IMG/VR virus record: IMGVR_UViG_3300042865_000689
Coordinates: 1-20,913 of that record
Direction: 5' to 3' (one strand)
Length of the DNA stretch: 20,913 bases
Source: a virus
Shown: piece by piece, positions 1-8,171 of the stretch
Layout of the letters: each line of letters starts with the position of its first letter
Numbering within the stretch: position 1 is the first letter of the stretch
Translations under genes and position numbers: made by a program
Notes under the pieces: generated by a model
Seen by the model: only the letters and a program-made list of their open reading frames with translations
What the model was told of the DNA's origin: nothing
Databases searched by the model: none

Positions 1-17
1 ATTTTTTTTATTTTTAT

Positions 18-25
18 TATAAATA
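18..25 (-). promoter_or_regulatory. TATTTATA box for a gene beyond the left edge
   Basis: On the minus strand this reads GATATTTATAATAAAAATAA, the same box and A-rich spacer seen before other genes here. It lies downstream of the HAD-like gene, so it probably serves a minus-strand gene that starts left of position 1. The rest of 1-105 is very AT-rich and holds no gene. A small inverted repeat (ACTAG-TT-CTAGT, about 79-90) is too tight-looped to call a terminator. Confidence 0.45.
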
Positions 26-105
26 TCTTATTTTATTTTTTTCTATTGACTTTATAAAATCAAATTTCTATTATTATACTAGAACTAGTTTTATATAATT
101 ATTAA

Positions 106-993
106 TTATATTAATTTATTTAATATTTTTCTTATTCTAGTTTCTAATTGTAATTCATCCTCCTCATCTTTTACTTTCTTTTTTATACCTCCATGTGTTG
201 AATATATATTAACACCTTTAATTTCTTTAACCGCAAACTCAATATTTTTTAAATCATCATCGGAAAATCCGAATACTGGTTTTAGTCTATATTCTGTTAC
301 TCCTTTTAATGAAAGATTATCATTTAAATAACGAATCAATTCCTCTACTGAAGATTTAAACATTCTTATAGCTTCTAATTTTATTTCTTCGGGTTTTATA
401 CCTCCATTTGGATAGTAATATCCTACAGGAAAGAATAGACAATTATCTAAATACTCATCTAACTCGTCTTCTACTGAACCTGTTTCTATACCAGCCTTTT
501 CGTTTCTTTTTTTAATACTTTTATAAAAATCCTCAATCGAAATACCTTCAACATTATTAGTTATTAGTTCATAAAAAGCTTTTTTAAATACTTCAGGATT
601 ATGTCCTCTCGCCGTTATTATTGCTAAATATGAACCACTATTTACTGCTTCAACAACATCTTCCCAAGCTGGACCTAACTTAGCGTTTTTCATATCTCTA
701 ATAAATTCGGATTCTCCACTTCTGAAATCTCTAAATGGATTATCAGATAAACCGACAATCATTTCACCCTCATACTCAAATGGTTTAAAAGATTTTCCAG
801 TTTTAGGGTCGAAATTTTTTCTATATTCAGCAAAAGGTTCAGTTCCCATACCAATCTCACCATCATCTTCAGTTTTTAAATATATTTTTGTTGGCATAAA
901 CATTATATTATCATCCCAATCTAACATATAATATTTCAGAGGAATTTTTCTTTCCTCAAACTCTCTTAATAATTTTATAATTGTATTTCTCAT
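106..993 (-). CDS. HAD-superfamily phosphatase-like protein
   Basis: This 295-aa protein shows the spaced motifs of HAD phosphohydrolases. Motif I is DWDDN (D25 and D27 would be nucleophile and acid/base), the motif II threonine lies in IITARG (T127), and the acidic motif IV is FSDDDL (D245-D247). K205 is a possible motif III lysine. The roughly 95 residues between motifs I and II form an insert with a charged 'FDPKTGKSF' stretch, much longer than in minimal HADs, so a cap domain is likely. The substrate is unknown; phage HADs include polynucleotide 3'-phosphatases and nucleotidases, but nothing here selects one. The start is an ATG four bases after a TATTTAT box, so the mRNA would have almost no leader. 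It follows the homing-endonuclease cassette but is separated from it by a terminator, so it is probably its own unit. No terminator is visible at its 3' end. Confidence 0.62.
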   Translation of the reverse strand: MRNTIIKLLREFEERKIPLKYYMLDWDDNIMFMPTKIYLKTEDDGEIGMGTEPFAEYRKNFDPKTGKSFKPFEYEGEMIVGLSDNPFRDFRSGESEFIRDMKNAKLGPAWEDVVEAVNSGSYLAIITARGHNPEVFKKAFYELITNNVEGISIEDFYKSIKKRNEKAGIETGSVEDELDEYLDNCLFFPVGYYYPNGGIKPEEIKLEAIRMFKSSVEELIRYLNDNLSLKGVTEYRLKPVFGFSDDDLKNIEFAVKEIKGVNIYSTHGGIKKKVKDEEDELQLETRIRKILNKLI

Positions 994-997
994 ACTA

Positions 998-1007
998 ATA
1001 AATATAT
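998..1007 (-). promoter_or_regulatory. TATTTAT box before the HAD-like gene
   Basis: The minus strand reads ATATATTTAT followed by TAGT and the ATG. The gap of four bases means a -10-type element here would give a near-leaderless mRNA. It immediately follows the terminator of the homing endonuclease. Confidence 0.5.
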
Positions 1008-1014
1008 CTTAATT

Positions 1015-1046
1015 AAAAAAAGGAAGATGGTTTATTATCTCCCTTT
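1015..1046 (-). terminator. Rho-independent terminator after the homing endonuclease
   Basis: On the minus strand AAAAGGGAGAT pairs with ATCTTCCTTTT around an 8-nt loop (one G-U pair), ending in a run of T. It begins 9 nt after the endonuclease stop codon and separates that gene from the HAD-like gene. Confidence 0.75.
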
Positions 1047-1054
1047 TGTTCAAT

Positions 1055-2578
1055 TTATCGTAATGATAGCTCAAATTTTAACGAACCACAATCCCAAATT
1101 CTATCATACCCTTTTAGTTTCATAATTTCCCACTCTGTCATATTTTTATCATAACCCTCCTTAACAAGTACATCCTTTCTAAACACAAATCTATGATGTC
1201 TATTTAGATATTTATCAGTTTTAATATACCAATAATTTGGTGGTGTTTTTGATGTATATTGAAAACCATTTTTGTGATAAACTGTGTTGTTTGGATTAAT
1301 ACCCGACCATCTGATATCTGCAAAAGTTTCTATTTTATGTGGATTGATGTTATTGATAAAATATTTTAACAATTTAGAGAATCCTCCAACAATTGTAGTG
1401 AACTTTTTATTACTAAATCGGATTAATTCATATTCGTCAGAAATGATATCTTTATTACCTAACGATTTTCTTTTTTTTCCAAAAGTCATTACAGATACTA
1501 ATTCATTTTCAAAAAAAAGACCATATCTAAATTTATCAATAGTATAACCTTGTAAATGATTTTCATTCAAAAATTCCATAGATTGTTTTTTTGTGATTTC
1601 TTGAGCATTACATTTTCTACCATAAATTTTACTATTTAAATTCAATTTACTCGATAACTTAGATAATACGATATCTGTTTTTAACATAATTTCATCTTCA
1701 TAGAATTGAATCAAATTAATATTTTTATCATTCGAAAGAATCGTTTTGTCAATATGATATAATTTTGTCTTTTCTCCACTTATTTCAGAATGAAAATAAT
1801 TACCATTTACCTCAATTCCAAGATTGAAATCGGGTAAAAAAATATCAATTTCTTTACCATTTAATATTTTTCTGTCGGCATCAATATGTTTTATATTATT
1901 CGTATTTAAAAAATCTTTAATTTTTTGTTCTAAGTTGGAATTTTTGGTAATTGGGTAACATTTTCTACAGATTGGTATTTTACCACTACCTAATAATGTA
2001 CTACTAAAAATGTTTTCACATTTAGTACACTCGAAAGTATAAGATTGTGAGGTATTACCATTTTTATTTTGTTTATAATCATCTAATAACTTCAAATTTT
2101 GTTCATCTAATTTGGGGAGTAGTTTGTCTAAATGTTTTATTTTAATTGTGTTTTTTAATTTATCCACAAATTCTTGTAAATACATAGGACTCTTAACTCC
2201 ATACTTCTCTATGAAAAGTTTATCTCTATTTTTTTTAAACTCATCTAATTTGAATAAAGAATCCTCACCATACTTTTCATATAACACTTGTTTCGACTTG
2301 TTAATTCTATTTTCTTTATTGACCTCTTTTTTATTCCAAATTGTTCTACATTCATTGGAACAAAGTTTTCTTTCGTGTTTTTTTCTTTCTGTAAAACTAT
2401 TACCACATTGGATACAAGTTCTGTTTTCCCTCACGCTTTCATCTTTCTCCTTACCAAGTATCTTATTTTTTTTAGCATACTCAAAATAACAAGTTCTATC
2501 ACAGAATTTTTTATCTCTATGTTTATAATCTGTAACAAACATATTCGTACAATTCATACATTTTAATTCAATTTTCAT
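1055..2578 (-). CDS. Free-standing homing endonuclease, Vsr-like (EDxHD type), with zinc fingers
   Basis: A 507-aa DNA endonuclease-like protein that probably cuts alleles lacking it and spreads by repair. Two CxxC...CxxxC zinc fingers come first (C7/C10/C26/C30 and C55/C58/C73/C77). Next are basic 'YG' repeats (about 100-150), typical DNA-recognition modules of phage homing enzymes, then a CxxC-CxxC finger (C184/C187/C204/C207). The catalytic core, about 242-296, has EIDIFLPDFNLGIEVNGNYF, HSE, YHIDK and QFYEDE, the pattern of the Vsr-like 'EDxHD' enzymes (I-Bth0305I relatives). A C-terminal domain (about 320-507) carries ELIRFS, GGFSKLL, PNYWY and RIWDCG, a module I associate with phage endonucleases. 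The ATG at 2578 starts right before finger one; an in-frame TTG at 2611 (518 aa) is possible because it lies 7 nt after the upstream box. With a terminator on each side and its own box it looks like an autonomous mobile cassette. Confidence 0.85.
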   Translation of the reverse strand: MKIELKCMNCTNMFVTDYKHRDKKFCDRTCYFEYAKKNKILGKEKDESVRENRTCIQCGNSFTERKKHERKLCSNECRTIWNKKEVNKENRINKSKQVLYEKYGEDSLFKLDEFKKNRDKLFIEKYGVKSPMYLQEFVDKLKNTIKIKHLDKLLPKLDEQNLKLLDDYKQNKNGNTSQSYTFECTKCENIFSSTLLGSGKIPICRKCYPITKNSNLEQKIKDFLNTNNIKHIDADRKILNGKEIDIFLPDFNLGIEVNGNYFHSEISGEKTKLYHIDKTILSNDKNINLIQFYEDEIMLKTDIVLSKLSSKLNLNSKIYGRKCNAQEITKKQSMEFLNENHLQGYTIDKFRYGLFFENELVSVMTFGKKRKSLGNKDIISDEYELIRFSNKKFTTIVGGFSKLLKYFINNINPHKIETFADIRWSGINPNNTVYHKNGFQYTSKTPPNYWYIKTDKYLNRHHRFVFRKDVLVKEGYDKNMTEWEIMKLKGYDRIWDCGSLKFELSLR

Positions 2579-2617
2579 AGGTAAATTATTTTTTAATGTA
2601 ACAAACACCAATCTACA

Positions 2618-2627
2618 TATAAATATA
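2618..2627 (-). promoter_or_regulatory. TATATTTATA box before the homing endonuclease
   Basis: The minus strand reads CCTATATTTATATG between the sheath terminator and the endonuclease start. It gives the endonuclease its own transcription start, independent of the sheath gene. Confidence 0.5.
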
Positions 2628-2640
2628 GGATATTTAATTA

Positions 2641-2680
2641 AAAAACAAAAACCCTCCTTTAAATTAAGGAGGGTTAATTT
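2641..2680 (-). terminator. Terminator after the tail sheath gene
   Basis: A perfect 10-bp stem (AACCCTCCTT, 2650-2659, with AAGGAGGGTT, 2666-2675) and a 6-nt loop is flanked by A-runs and T-runs on both sides. On the minus strand it ends in TTTTTGTTTTTT and lies about 25 nt after the sheath stop. It could act in both directions, but no plus-strand gene ends here. Confidence 0.85.
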
Positions 2681-2699
2681 TTTGTGGTATTAAAATATA

Positions 2700-5600
2700 T
2701 TAAATATTCTCAAACGAAGCACCTGTTGGGGTGATATAGAAAGTAATATCTATAAATTCTAACGAACGAGTTGGTTTAATATATATTTTACCTGTCAATT
2801 GGTTTCTATCCAAATCTGCAGGGTCTGAAGAAACCGTTACACGGAAATCATACAAACCTCTATCTCTTCTGATAGCATCTAATATTGGATTGACAGCATC
2901 TAAGAAATCTTGTCTTACTTTTTCGTCATTTTGTTCGAACAACAATCTAACTGAAACTGCAGATATAAGTTTTCTTGCTTGTAATAACAATCTTCTTACG
3001 TTGATTCTATCAAGAGCAGATTCTCTAATTTGCATAGTTTTGTTACCCCAAATAACTGTTCCTACATCAGAGAAAGTTGCGATTGGATTAATTCTACCTT
3101 TGTATAGAGTATCTCTTTCTTCTTGTGTAAGTTTTCTTCTCGCTTTGATTGCGTTAACAATACCTCTTGTATAACCTGCCGCAGCAAACCAAGGGAAAGC
3201 AATATTATCAGTTAAAGCTAAGTTTCTACAAACCTCAGCAGTTGGTGGTATATAGATTTGTGTATTGTTAACAGTATCTCTTGTTAATACCCAAGGATAG
3301 TAAGTTGCCGTGTAGTTAGAATCTATACCCGCAGTTTCTAAGTTATCAACAGCTTCTTGTGGATAAATAACATCAGTTTGTTCACCCGTTGTTGGTACTA
3401 ACATATTGTAGTCAGGTGTTGTTGTGATGTAAATTGAGTCAGCTCTATCAAATTCTATCATTTCTATTGCTGCTTCTACAAGGTTACTATTGTTTACATA
3501 ATCAATACCTGTTGTTACGAATACATTTATATTAACCGCTTCAGGATTTTGGAATGTTTGTTGACCTAACAAGTAAGCGTAATAGTCAGTATTAGCATAA
3601 TCTTGAGTTGTATTCCCAACTGTTATTGTTTTGAATGCACCCCATCCTGTTGCTGTTGGATATCTGAACGATGGACATGCACCTCTTAAATAACCACTTC
3701 TACCCAAAATAAAGTTATCGGCATTAGTTCTACGTTCTCTGTAGATGTCCCAACCATCGAAACCACCTGAGCACAAGAAACTAAATTTACGTGCAAATAT
3801 TCTGTAGTAAGGATTTGTTTCATCACTAGGGTCACTTGTGAATGTACCACTACCAACATAAAACTCAGCAGTACCACTTGTAGTAAACGAGTTAGCTATA
3901 GTAATACCTGAAGCGTCTTTATCCATATGGAAACCTTTTGTTCTATAAGACCAATCAGCCCCAGTAGTTGCATCACAGATACTTGAACCTGGTAAACGTT
4001 TTCCTTTGTAAGTGAAGAAATCAACATCGTAACCAACTGTATCAGAAATACCTAAATATGTTCTTCTAACATTGTCACCAGCACTTCTTAAAGCATCATC
4101 AGCACCTGAAGCTAACCCGAAAGGTGGATTGTATACAACTTCACCAGGGAAATCATATTTAGTTTTGTAAATTGGGAATGGTGATTTTGCACCAGCATAT
4201 TCTCTCATATTGTAACCAACGAAACCACAAGGTAAAGCATCGATTGGTGCATCTTCATTAATCTCTAACATTACAAATTTGGAGTTCAAAGCATATTCAC
4301 CATCTTTAGTTCCAATTTTTTTAGCTATGAAATTATTTTCATTAGGATTCATTGAACAATTTGTAAATTTCTCTAATACAACAGGATTTGAATCACTATC
4401 AAAGAAATCTCTAATTTGAACATCAAAAGTACCATTATTGAATGACATATTTGCCATAGAAATTTTTACTTCTGTATTTGCAGCATCCCCATCAGCTATC
4501 GTTGTAAATCTGAATAGATTAAATACTTTGTTACCTCTAAGTTCAGAAACAACCCATGGAGAAACTGGTGATTGGTATCTTTCTAAGTAGAAAGCTATTG
4601 AAGTTGCGTCTACCTCTTGTCTTGCATTTGGTAATGCAATCAAGTCACAATTCAAACCTCTAATGTAACCTTTTCTATAACCATAGTTTAATAATGATTG
4701 GAACCTTTCTTCTACAAACAATGGTGTTGTTGCTCTTGGTTTTGCAAAGTTACTTGAACCGAATACTTTAGCAATATACTTAGGGTCTGAATTAGTAAAT
4801 GATGTTTCGAAAGTAAAGTTATCACCATCTTTATTAGTAACATTAAGTGCAAATGTTGAATATGGATTTTTAGTAACCGCTGAATATGTGCCAGTACAAT
4901 CCATACTAACGTCAGTTAATCCACTGACCTCATATACGGCACCATTATCTGTACCATAAGTTGCAATACCTCTTGAACGTAGTGTTGCTATTACCAAGTC
5001 ATCATAATCTGTATATGCTGTACCACTATAAATGTATATGTTACCAGTTATACTACCACTATAACAATTAGTGATTGTACCTGTTTGAATTGTTCCTGTA
5101 TTACTTGTTGTACAAACACCACATGGGTCTGTGAAAAGTAAATTAATAGTCCAAGCTGAAGTTGCTGTCAAATCGTCAGATACTATTGTATATGATTTAG
5201 TCAAAGAACTAAAATTATAACCAACTGTTGTTGCCGATTGTACCACACCACCACTTGTTATACCACTTAATGCTGGGTTAGTACAAGCACTGAAATTAAT
5301 AGTCATTGCAGTTACGTCAGCTGTAGTTGCTGTGGATGGAAGACAAACATTAATTACATTTGTATTGTAATTGATTGCACCTGTAACTGTAGTGATAGTT
5401 GGAGAACTTACTGAGTAACTATAAAATGATGCACAATTTGATAACGATGATGTTAGTGTTAAACTATTAACATAATCGTAAAAAGAATAACCCGAATATT
5501 GACCATTTCCAATATTATCAAAAGTTGCATAATACCAAGTATCATTAACGGCTGCAGTATAGTCGGCCAAATCCGAACTAATGTTATCAACACCAAACAC

Positions 5601-6293
5601 ATTATTTTGAGAAGTGTACCCTGATAATAATGTATCAATAGTTCCACCTGATACTATACCAAAATAGTTTATTGATGTTGCTGATGTTGATGGGGTGTTT
5701 AAAATATTGAATAACTGATTTTTTATATCAGAATCAATCGTTGAGGTTGACCCATTAAATAACTCATATGTACTATATAAGTCACCCGATAGAAGTGCCG
5801 GTATTGATGTTGTGTATGAAATAGAGTTAATACTATTTGTACAACCAGTAAAATTGATTGTATAACTACTAACTTTAAATTCAACACATTGTGTAATACA
5901 ACTTACAGTTGAAGCACTTGAACAATCAAACCCAACAGTTGATTGGTCAACATTAGCAACCGTAGATATAGACCAAGAAGGTCCTGCATCATAACCTGAT
6001 AACCCAAGAATTCTTGTTACGAATAATTGGTTAGATTGTTGTAAGTATGCTTTGGCTACATAAGCGGCTTCATACTTTGGTATTTGAGTGTTTATAAATT
6101 TCTCAGGGGAAGTACCACCGAAATACGTTGTGAATTCGTCAAAGTTTGTAATAAAAATAGGTTCGAAGGCTGGACCTTTCAAGGTTTCACCAACAATACC
6201 AAGAGTTGTTACGCCCACACTTTGTGACACAAAACTTAAATCGACCTCAGAAGTATAGACACCAGGAGATACGAAAACTTTACTGTTTGACAT
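2700..6293 (-). CDS. Contractile tail sheath protein (T4 gp18-like) with a large insertion
   Basis: This is the subunit of the outer sheath that contracts to drive the tail tube through the host envelope. Residues 1-100 are typical of gp18: 'VFVSPGVYTSEVD', then 'GIVGETLKGPAFEP' and 'YVAKAYLQQSNQLFVTRIL'. Residues about 940-1197 form the conserved core and C-terminus: 'IEFDRADSIYITTTPDYN', 'YYPWVLTRD', 'AFPWFAAAGYTRG', 'LTQEERDTLY' and 'RINVRRLLLQARK'. At 1197 aa it is nearly twice T4 gp18 (659 aa). Most of the excess is residues about 104-475, a Ser/Thr/Asn-rich, beta-like stretch with 11 cysteines and a repeated motif TINF(T/S)(G/A)CTN (145-153 and 331-339). This part is probably exposed on the tail surface. 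The ATG lies about 30 nt after a box. The gene follows two joining-protein genes, the usual neighbourhood of gp18, and ends at a strong terminator. Confidence 0.95.
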   Translation of the reverse strand: MSNSKVFVSPGVYTSEVDLSFVSQSVGVTTLGIVGETLKGPAFEPIFITNFDEFTTYFGGTSPEKFINTQIPKYEAAYVAKAYLQQSNQLFVTRILGLSGYDAGPSWSISTVANVDQSTVGFDCSSASTVSCITQCVEFKVSSYTINFTGCTNSINSISYTTSIPALLSGDLYSTYELFNGSTSTIDSDIKNQLFNILNTPSTSATSINYFGIVSGGTIDTLLSGYTSQNNVFGVDNISSDLADYTAAVNDTWYYATFDNIGNGQYSGYSFYDYVNSLTLTSSLSNCASFYSYSVSSPTITTVTGAINYNTNVINVCLPSTATTADVTAMTINFSACTNPALSGITSGGVVQSATTVGYNFSSLTKSYTIVSDDLTATSAWTINLLFTDPCGVCTTSNTGTIQTGTITNCYSGSITGNIYIYSGTAYTDYDDLVIATLRSRGIATYGTDNGAVYEVSGLTDVSMDCTGTYSAVTKNPYSTFALNVTNKDGDNFTFETSFTNSDPKYIAKVFGSSNFAKPRATTPLFVEERFQSLLNYGYRKGYIRGLNCDLIALPNARQEVDATSIAFYLERYQSPVSPWVVSELRGNKVFNLFRFTTIADGDAANTEVKISMANMSFNNGTFDVQIRDFFDSDSNPVVLEKFTNCSMNPNENNFIAKKIGTKDGEYALNSKFVMLEINEDAPIDALPCGFVGYNMREYAGAKSPFPIYKTKYDFPGEVVYNPPFGLASGADDALRSAGDNVRRTYLGISDTVGYDVDFFTYKGKRLPGSSICDATTGADWSYRTKGFHMDKDASGITIANSFTTSGTAEFYVGSGTFTSDPSDETNPYYRIFARKFSFLCSGGFDGWDIYRERRTNADNFILGRSGYLRGACPSFRYPTATGWGAFKTITVGNTTQDYANTDYYAYLLGQQTFQNPEAVNINVFVTTGIDYVNNSNLVEAAIEMIEFDRADSIYITTTPDYNMLVPTTGEQTDVIYPQEAVDNLETAGIDSNYTATYYPWVLTRDTVNNTQIYIPPTAEVCRNLALTDNIAFPWFAAAGYTRGIVNAIKARRKLTQEERDTLYKGRINPIATFSDVGTVIWGNKTMQIRESALDRINVRRLLLQARKLISAVSVRLLFEQNDEKVRQDFLDAVNPILDAIRRDRGLYDFRVTVSSDPADLDRNQLTGKIYIKPTRSLEFIDITFYITPTGASFENI

Positions 6294-6324
6294 TGATAAG
6301 GATGTTTAATAATTTATTTTATAA

Positions 6325-6332
6325 ATAAATAT
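6325..6332 (-). promoter_or_regulatory. ATATTTAT box before the tail sheath
   Basis: The minus strand reads CTAATATTTATTTATAAAA, about 31 nt before the sheath ATG. The surrounding AT stretch is nearly self-complementary, so it could also serve the plus-strand gene at 6411. Confidence 0.4.
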
Positions 6333-6382
6333 TAGTATCAACCCTAAAAAACTTTACTTCATTATATGTATTGATAAATTGA

Positions 6383-6409
6383 GTAGAATAAATTCTACCT
6401 TTTTTCTAC
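6383..6409 (+). promoter_or_regulatory. Inverted repeat / possible operator before the ribbon-helix-helix gene
   Basis: GTAGAAT-AA-ATTCTAC is a perfect 16-bp inverted repeat at 6383-6398. A third half-site TTCTAC follows at 6404-6409, 11 bp (one helical turn) after the previous one and directly before the ATG at 6411. Helically phased half-sites next to a small DNA-binding-protein gene suggest an autoregulatory operator. This is an inference from layout only. Confidence 0.4.
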
Positions 6410-6410
6410 T

Positions 6411-6575
6411 ATGTCTAAAACAGAGAAAAAAATAAAGAATTTGAAGATATCTATTGAGGTACACGATATATTAAAAACATATTGTGATAAGAATGGTATA
6501 AAAATGTATCGTTTTTTGGAAAGATTGATAGTTGAAAAGTGTAAAGAAAAAAAAGATATATATGGTGATTCTTAA
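6411..6575 (+). CDS. Small ribbon-helix-helix (Arc/CopG-like) DNA-binding protein
   Basis: A 54-aa ORF, ATG to TAA, alone on the plus strand inside a minus-strand structural block. After a lysine-rich start, 'NLKISIEVHDIL' would be the DNA-contacting beta strand. 'HDILKTYCDKNGI' and 'KMYRFLERLIVEKC' would be the two helices around the turn, the size and order of ribbon-helix-helix repressors, which dimerise. No Shine-Dalgarno or clear box precedes it. Instead three GTAGAA/TTCTAC half-sites sit just upstream, so self-repression is plausible. Its stop overlaps the stop of the convergent 345-aa gene by four bases. Natural targets are unknown; a switch between sheath-block transcription and antisense transcription is one possibility. 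A non-DNA-binding small helical protein remains possible. Confidence 0.6.
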   Translation: MSKTEKKIKNLKISIEVHDILKTYCDKNGIKMYRFLERLIVEKCKEKKDIYGDS

Positions 6576-7609
6576 AGTAAGAAGCCACTCAAAACCATAG
6601 AAGATACTTCAGAGACATTTAATCTAACTACTTCAATCCTTACAATATCATTAGTGTTAATTTGTACTTGTGAAACATTAGTTCCATAATAATCATTATT
6701 AATATAAACATCATAGGTATTGACATTAACAATATCTAATATACTAAGATTAGTTGTGTAATTGAATGTTTGAGATAATGTATCGTTACCCACATTATAA
6801 ATCAAATTGAAATTATTTGATTGTTCAATAGATTCCATTTTTTTTCTTCTTCTTGTTGTACGAGTATCAACTTCGGTAACTTGTAAAACTCTACTTACTG
6901 CAGGACTTACTTCAAACTCGTTTTCATCAATTAGAAAACCTAACATAGTAAAACTATAACTTTGGATATAATATTTTCTTTTGTTCAAATCTAAGACACT
7001 TTCATCCGAAATATCACCCATTACAATTGGAATATAATGCCCTTTAATAACTTGATACGCTTGACGAGATGCAAATTTCTCCAAAATAATTTTATTAAAT
7101 TGGTTTAGTTCTCTCATTCGATTACAAATTACTTTCACCTCAAATGATATATCAACAGGAACTGGTTGTGGTATTTTGTATACATCCATACCCATTCTTT
7201 GTCCATCCCAAGTTGGAACTTGAGCATAAAAAAATAATCTTCTATTTGGTATATTATATAATGTAGATGGATTTGTCCCAAACTTAACTTCAGGTTTTCT
7301 TACAACTGTAACAAAAGGTGGTTCAACATTCTTATCAATATTTTGTATCTCCCAAGTTTCAACAAATTGAGACCAATTCTGTGTTGTAATTATTATATCA
7401 ATCGTTGGTATTATTTTTCCATCAACAATTAGTTTTAACTCTTCTTTTACAAAATCCAAAAACCCACCATCTAAATCAGCATGTAAAATAGATTTAGGTA
7501 AATAAGTTCCATCCTTATTTATCTTTTCTAACAATTCTTCCCTTCTTGCTAAACCAACTTTTGATTCTGTTAGGGGTAAATATTTTTTTATTTTTTTAGG
7601 TAGTGGCAT
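6572..7609 (-). CDS. Probable tail completion / sheath-stabilising protein (gp15-like position)
   Basis: A 345-aa protein encoded between the 170-aa joining protein and the sheath, the place where T4 relatives carry gp15. I do not recognise a definite family. Visible features are a basic start (MPLPKKIKKYLP), a central block with 'PVPVDISFEVKVICNRM', 'RELNQFNKIILEKF', 'AYQVIKGHYIPIVMGD' and 'SYSFTMLGFLIDENEFEV', a basic linker (RTTRRRKK, about 252-259), and a beta-rich C-terminal tail (about 265-345) that looks like a separate small domain. 'ELNQFN' and 'GHYIP' followed by a membrane-free beta region suit a tail-terminator-type fold. The ATG lies 2 nt after the stop of the upstream gene with no box, so the two are translated from one mRNA and the proteins probably work together. 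It is convergent with the ribbon-helix-helix gene. Confidence 0.5.
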   Translation of the reverse strand: MPLPKKIKKYLPLTESKVGLARREELLEKINKDGTYLPKSILHADLDGGFLDFVKEELKLIVDGKIIPTIDIIITTQNWSQFVETWEIQNIDKNVEPPFVTVVRKPEVKFGTNPSTLYNIPNRRLFFYAQVPTWDGQRMGMDVYKIPQPVPVDISFEVKVICNRMRELNQFNKIILEKFASRQAYQVIKGHYIPIVMGDISDESVLDLNKRKYYIQSYSFTMLGFLIDENEFEVSPAVSRVLQVTEVDTRTTRRRKKMESIEQSNNFNLIYNVGNDTLSQTFNYTTNLSILDIVNVNTYDVYINNDYYGTNVSQVQINTNDIVRIEVVRLNVSEVSSMVLSGFLL

Positions 7610-7611
7610 TT

Positions 7612-8124
7612 TTATAATCCTCTAAATTCATCATCAACGACTGCTGATGCTATTATTGTACGATAAAATGGTTTATATCCAGCATATGTGTGTTTATTAT
7701 CTGATACCACCCTTCCATCGTCAGTGACTGTGTAGAATCTAATTCTATCCTCAGTTTCATAATAACCAATATAATCACCAAAACTTACATCAACACCCAA
7801 CTCATCTAATTGTCTTTGATAAACCGAAACTTTCATATTACCAGGTTCAGTTTGATTAATTCTACTATTACCATAATTCTTATTTTCAGCTTCAGAAATC
7901 TGTACTAAACCTTTAAATTCAACTGGTGGTAAAAATTTAATACCATCCTTCAAAGTTTCACCATAAACATCGTCTGTTTTGGTTTTCATTTTATCTATAC
8001 GATATAAAACTAAAGTAAAATTCATATCACCATGTAACCATTCTGACCCCATATTAATATCGAGGTCATAGTCATTTTGGTCAAAAAACTTACCGAGTCT
8101 AGTAATTGGTACTCTATTATTCAT
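7612..8124 (-). CDS. Probable head-tail joining (neck) protein, gp14-like position
   Basis: A 170-aa protein that starts a short operon: this gene, the 345-aa gene, then the sheath. It opens with 'MNNRVPITRLGKFFDQNDYD'. It then has 'EWLHGDMNFTLVLYRID', a proline-containing strand 'FLPPVEFKGLVQI', 'DELGVDVSFGDYIGYY' and a C-terminal 'YKPFYRTIIASAVVDDEF'. The high content of aromatic and beta-forming residues and the lack of any enzyme motif fit a structural protein. Its place before the tail-completion candidate and the sheath suggests a gp14-type neck component; the sequence match itself is not one I can prove. The ATG is four bases after a TATTTAT box in a 47-bp region shared with the divergent helicase gene. 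Confidence 0.45.
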   Translation of the reverse strand: MNNRVPITRLGKFFDQNDYDLDINMGSEWLHGDMNFTLVLYRIDKMKTKTDDVYGETLKDGIKFLPPVEFKGLVQISEAENKNYGNSRINQTEPGNMKVSVYQRQLDELGVDVSFGDYIGYYETEDRIRFYTVTDDGRVVSDNKHTYAGYKPFYRTIIASAVVDDEFRGL

Positions 8125-8127
8125 ATT

Positions 8128-8137
8128 GATAAATATA
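8128..8137 (-). promoter_or_regulatory. TATATTTATC box in the divergent region
   Basis: The minus strand reads TATATTTATCAATATG, ending in the start codon of the 170-aa gene. The plus-strand side of the same 47-bp gap has only a variant, TATTTTTATG (about 8149-8158), before the helicase TTG start. Confidence 0.5.
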
Positions 8138-8171
8138 AACTTATTAACTATTTTTATGTTAAAATACTATT

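Noticed and set aside
1284-2566. Three plus-strand ORFs opposite the homing endonuclease (1284-1547, 2112-2489, 2288-2566)
   Set aside because: They lie antisense to a gene with clear zinc fingers and catalytic motifs, are rich in Phe/Leu/Ser as expected from the complement of Lys/Glu-rich DNA, and lack boxes.
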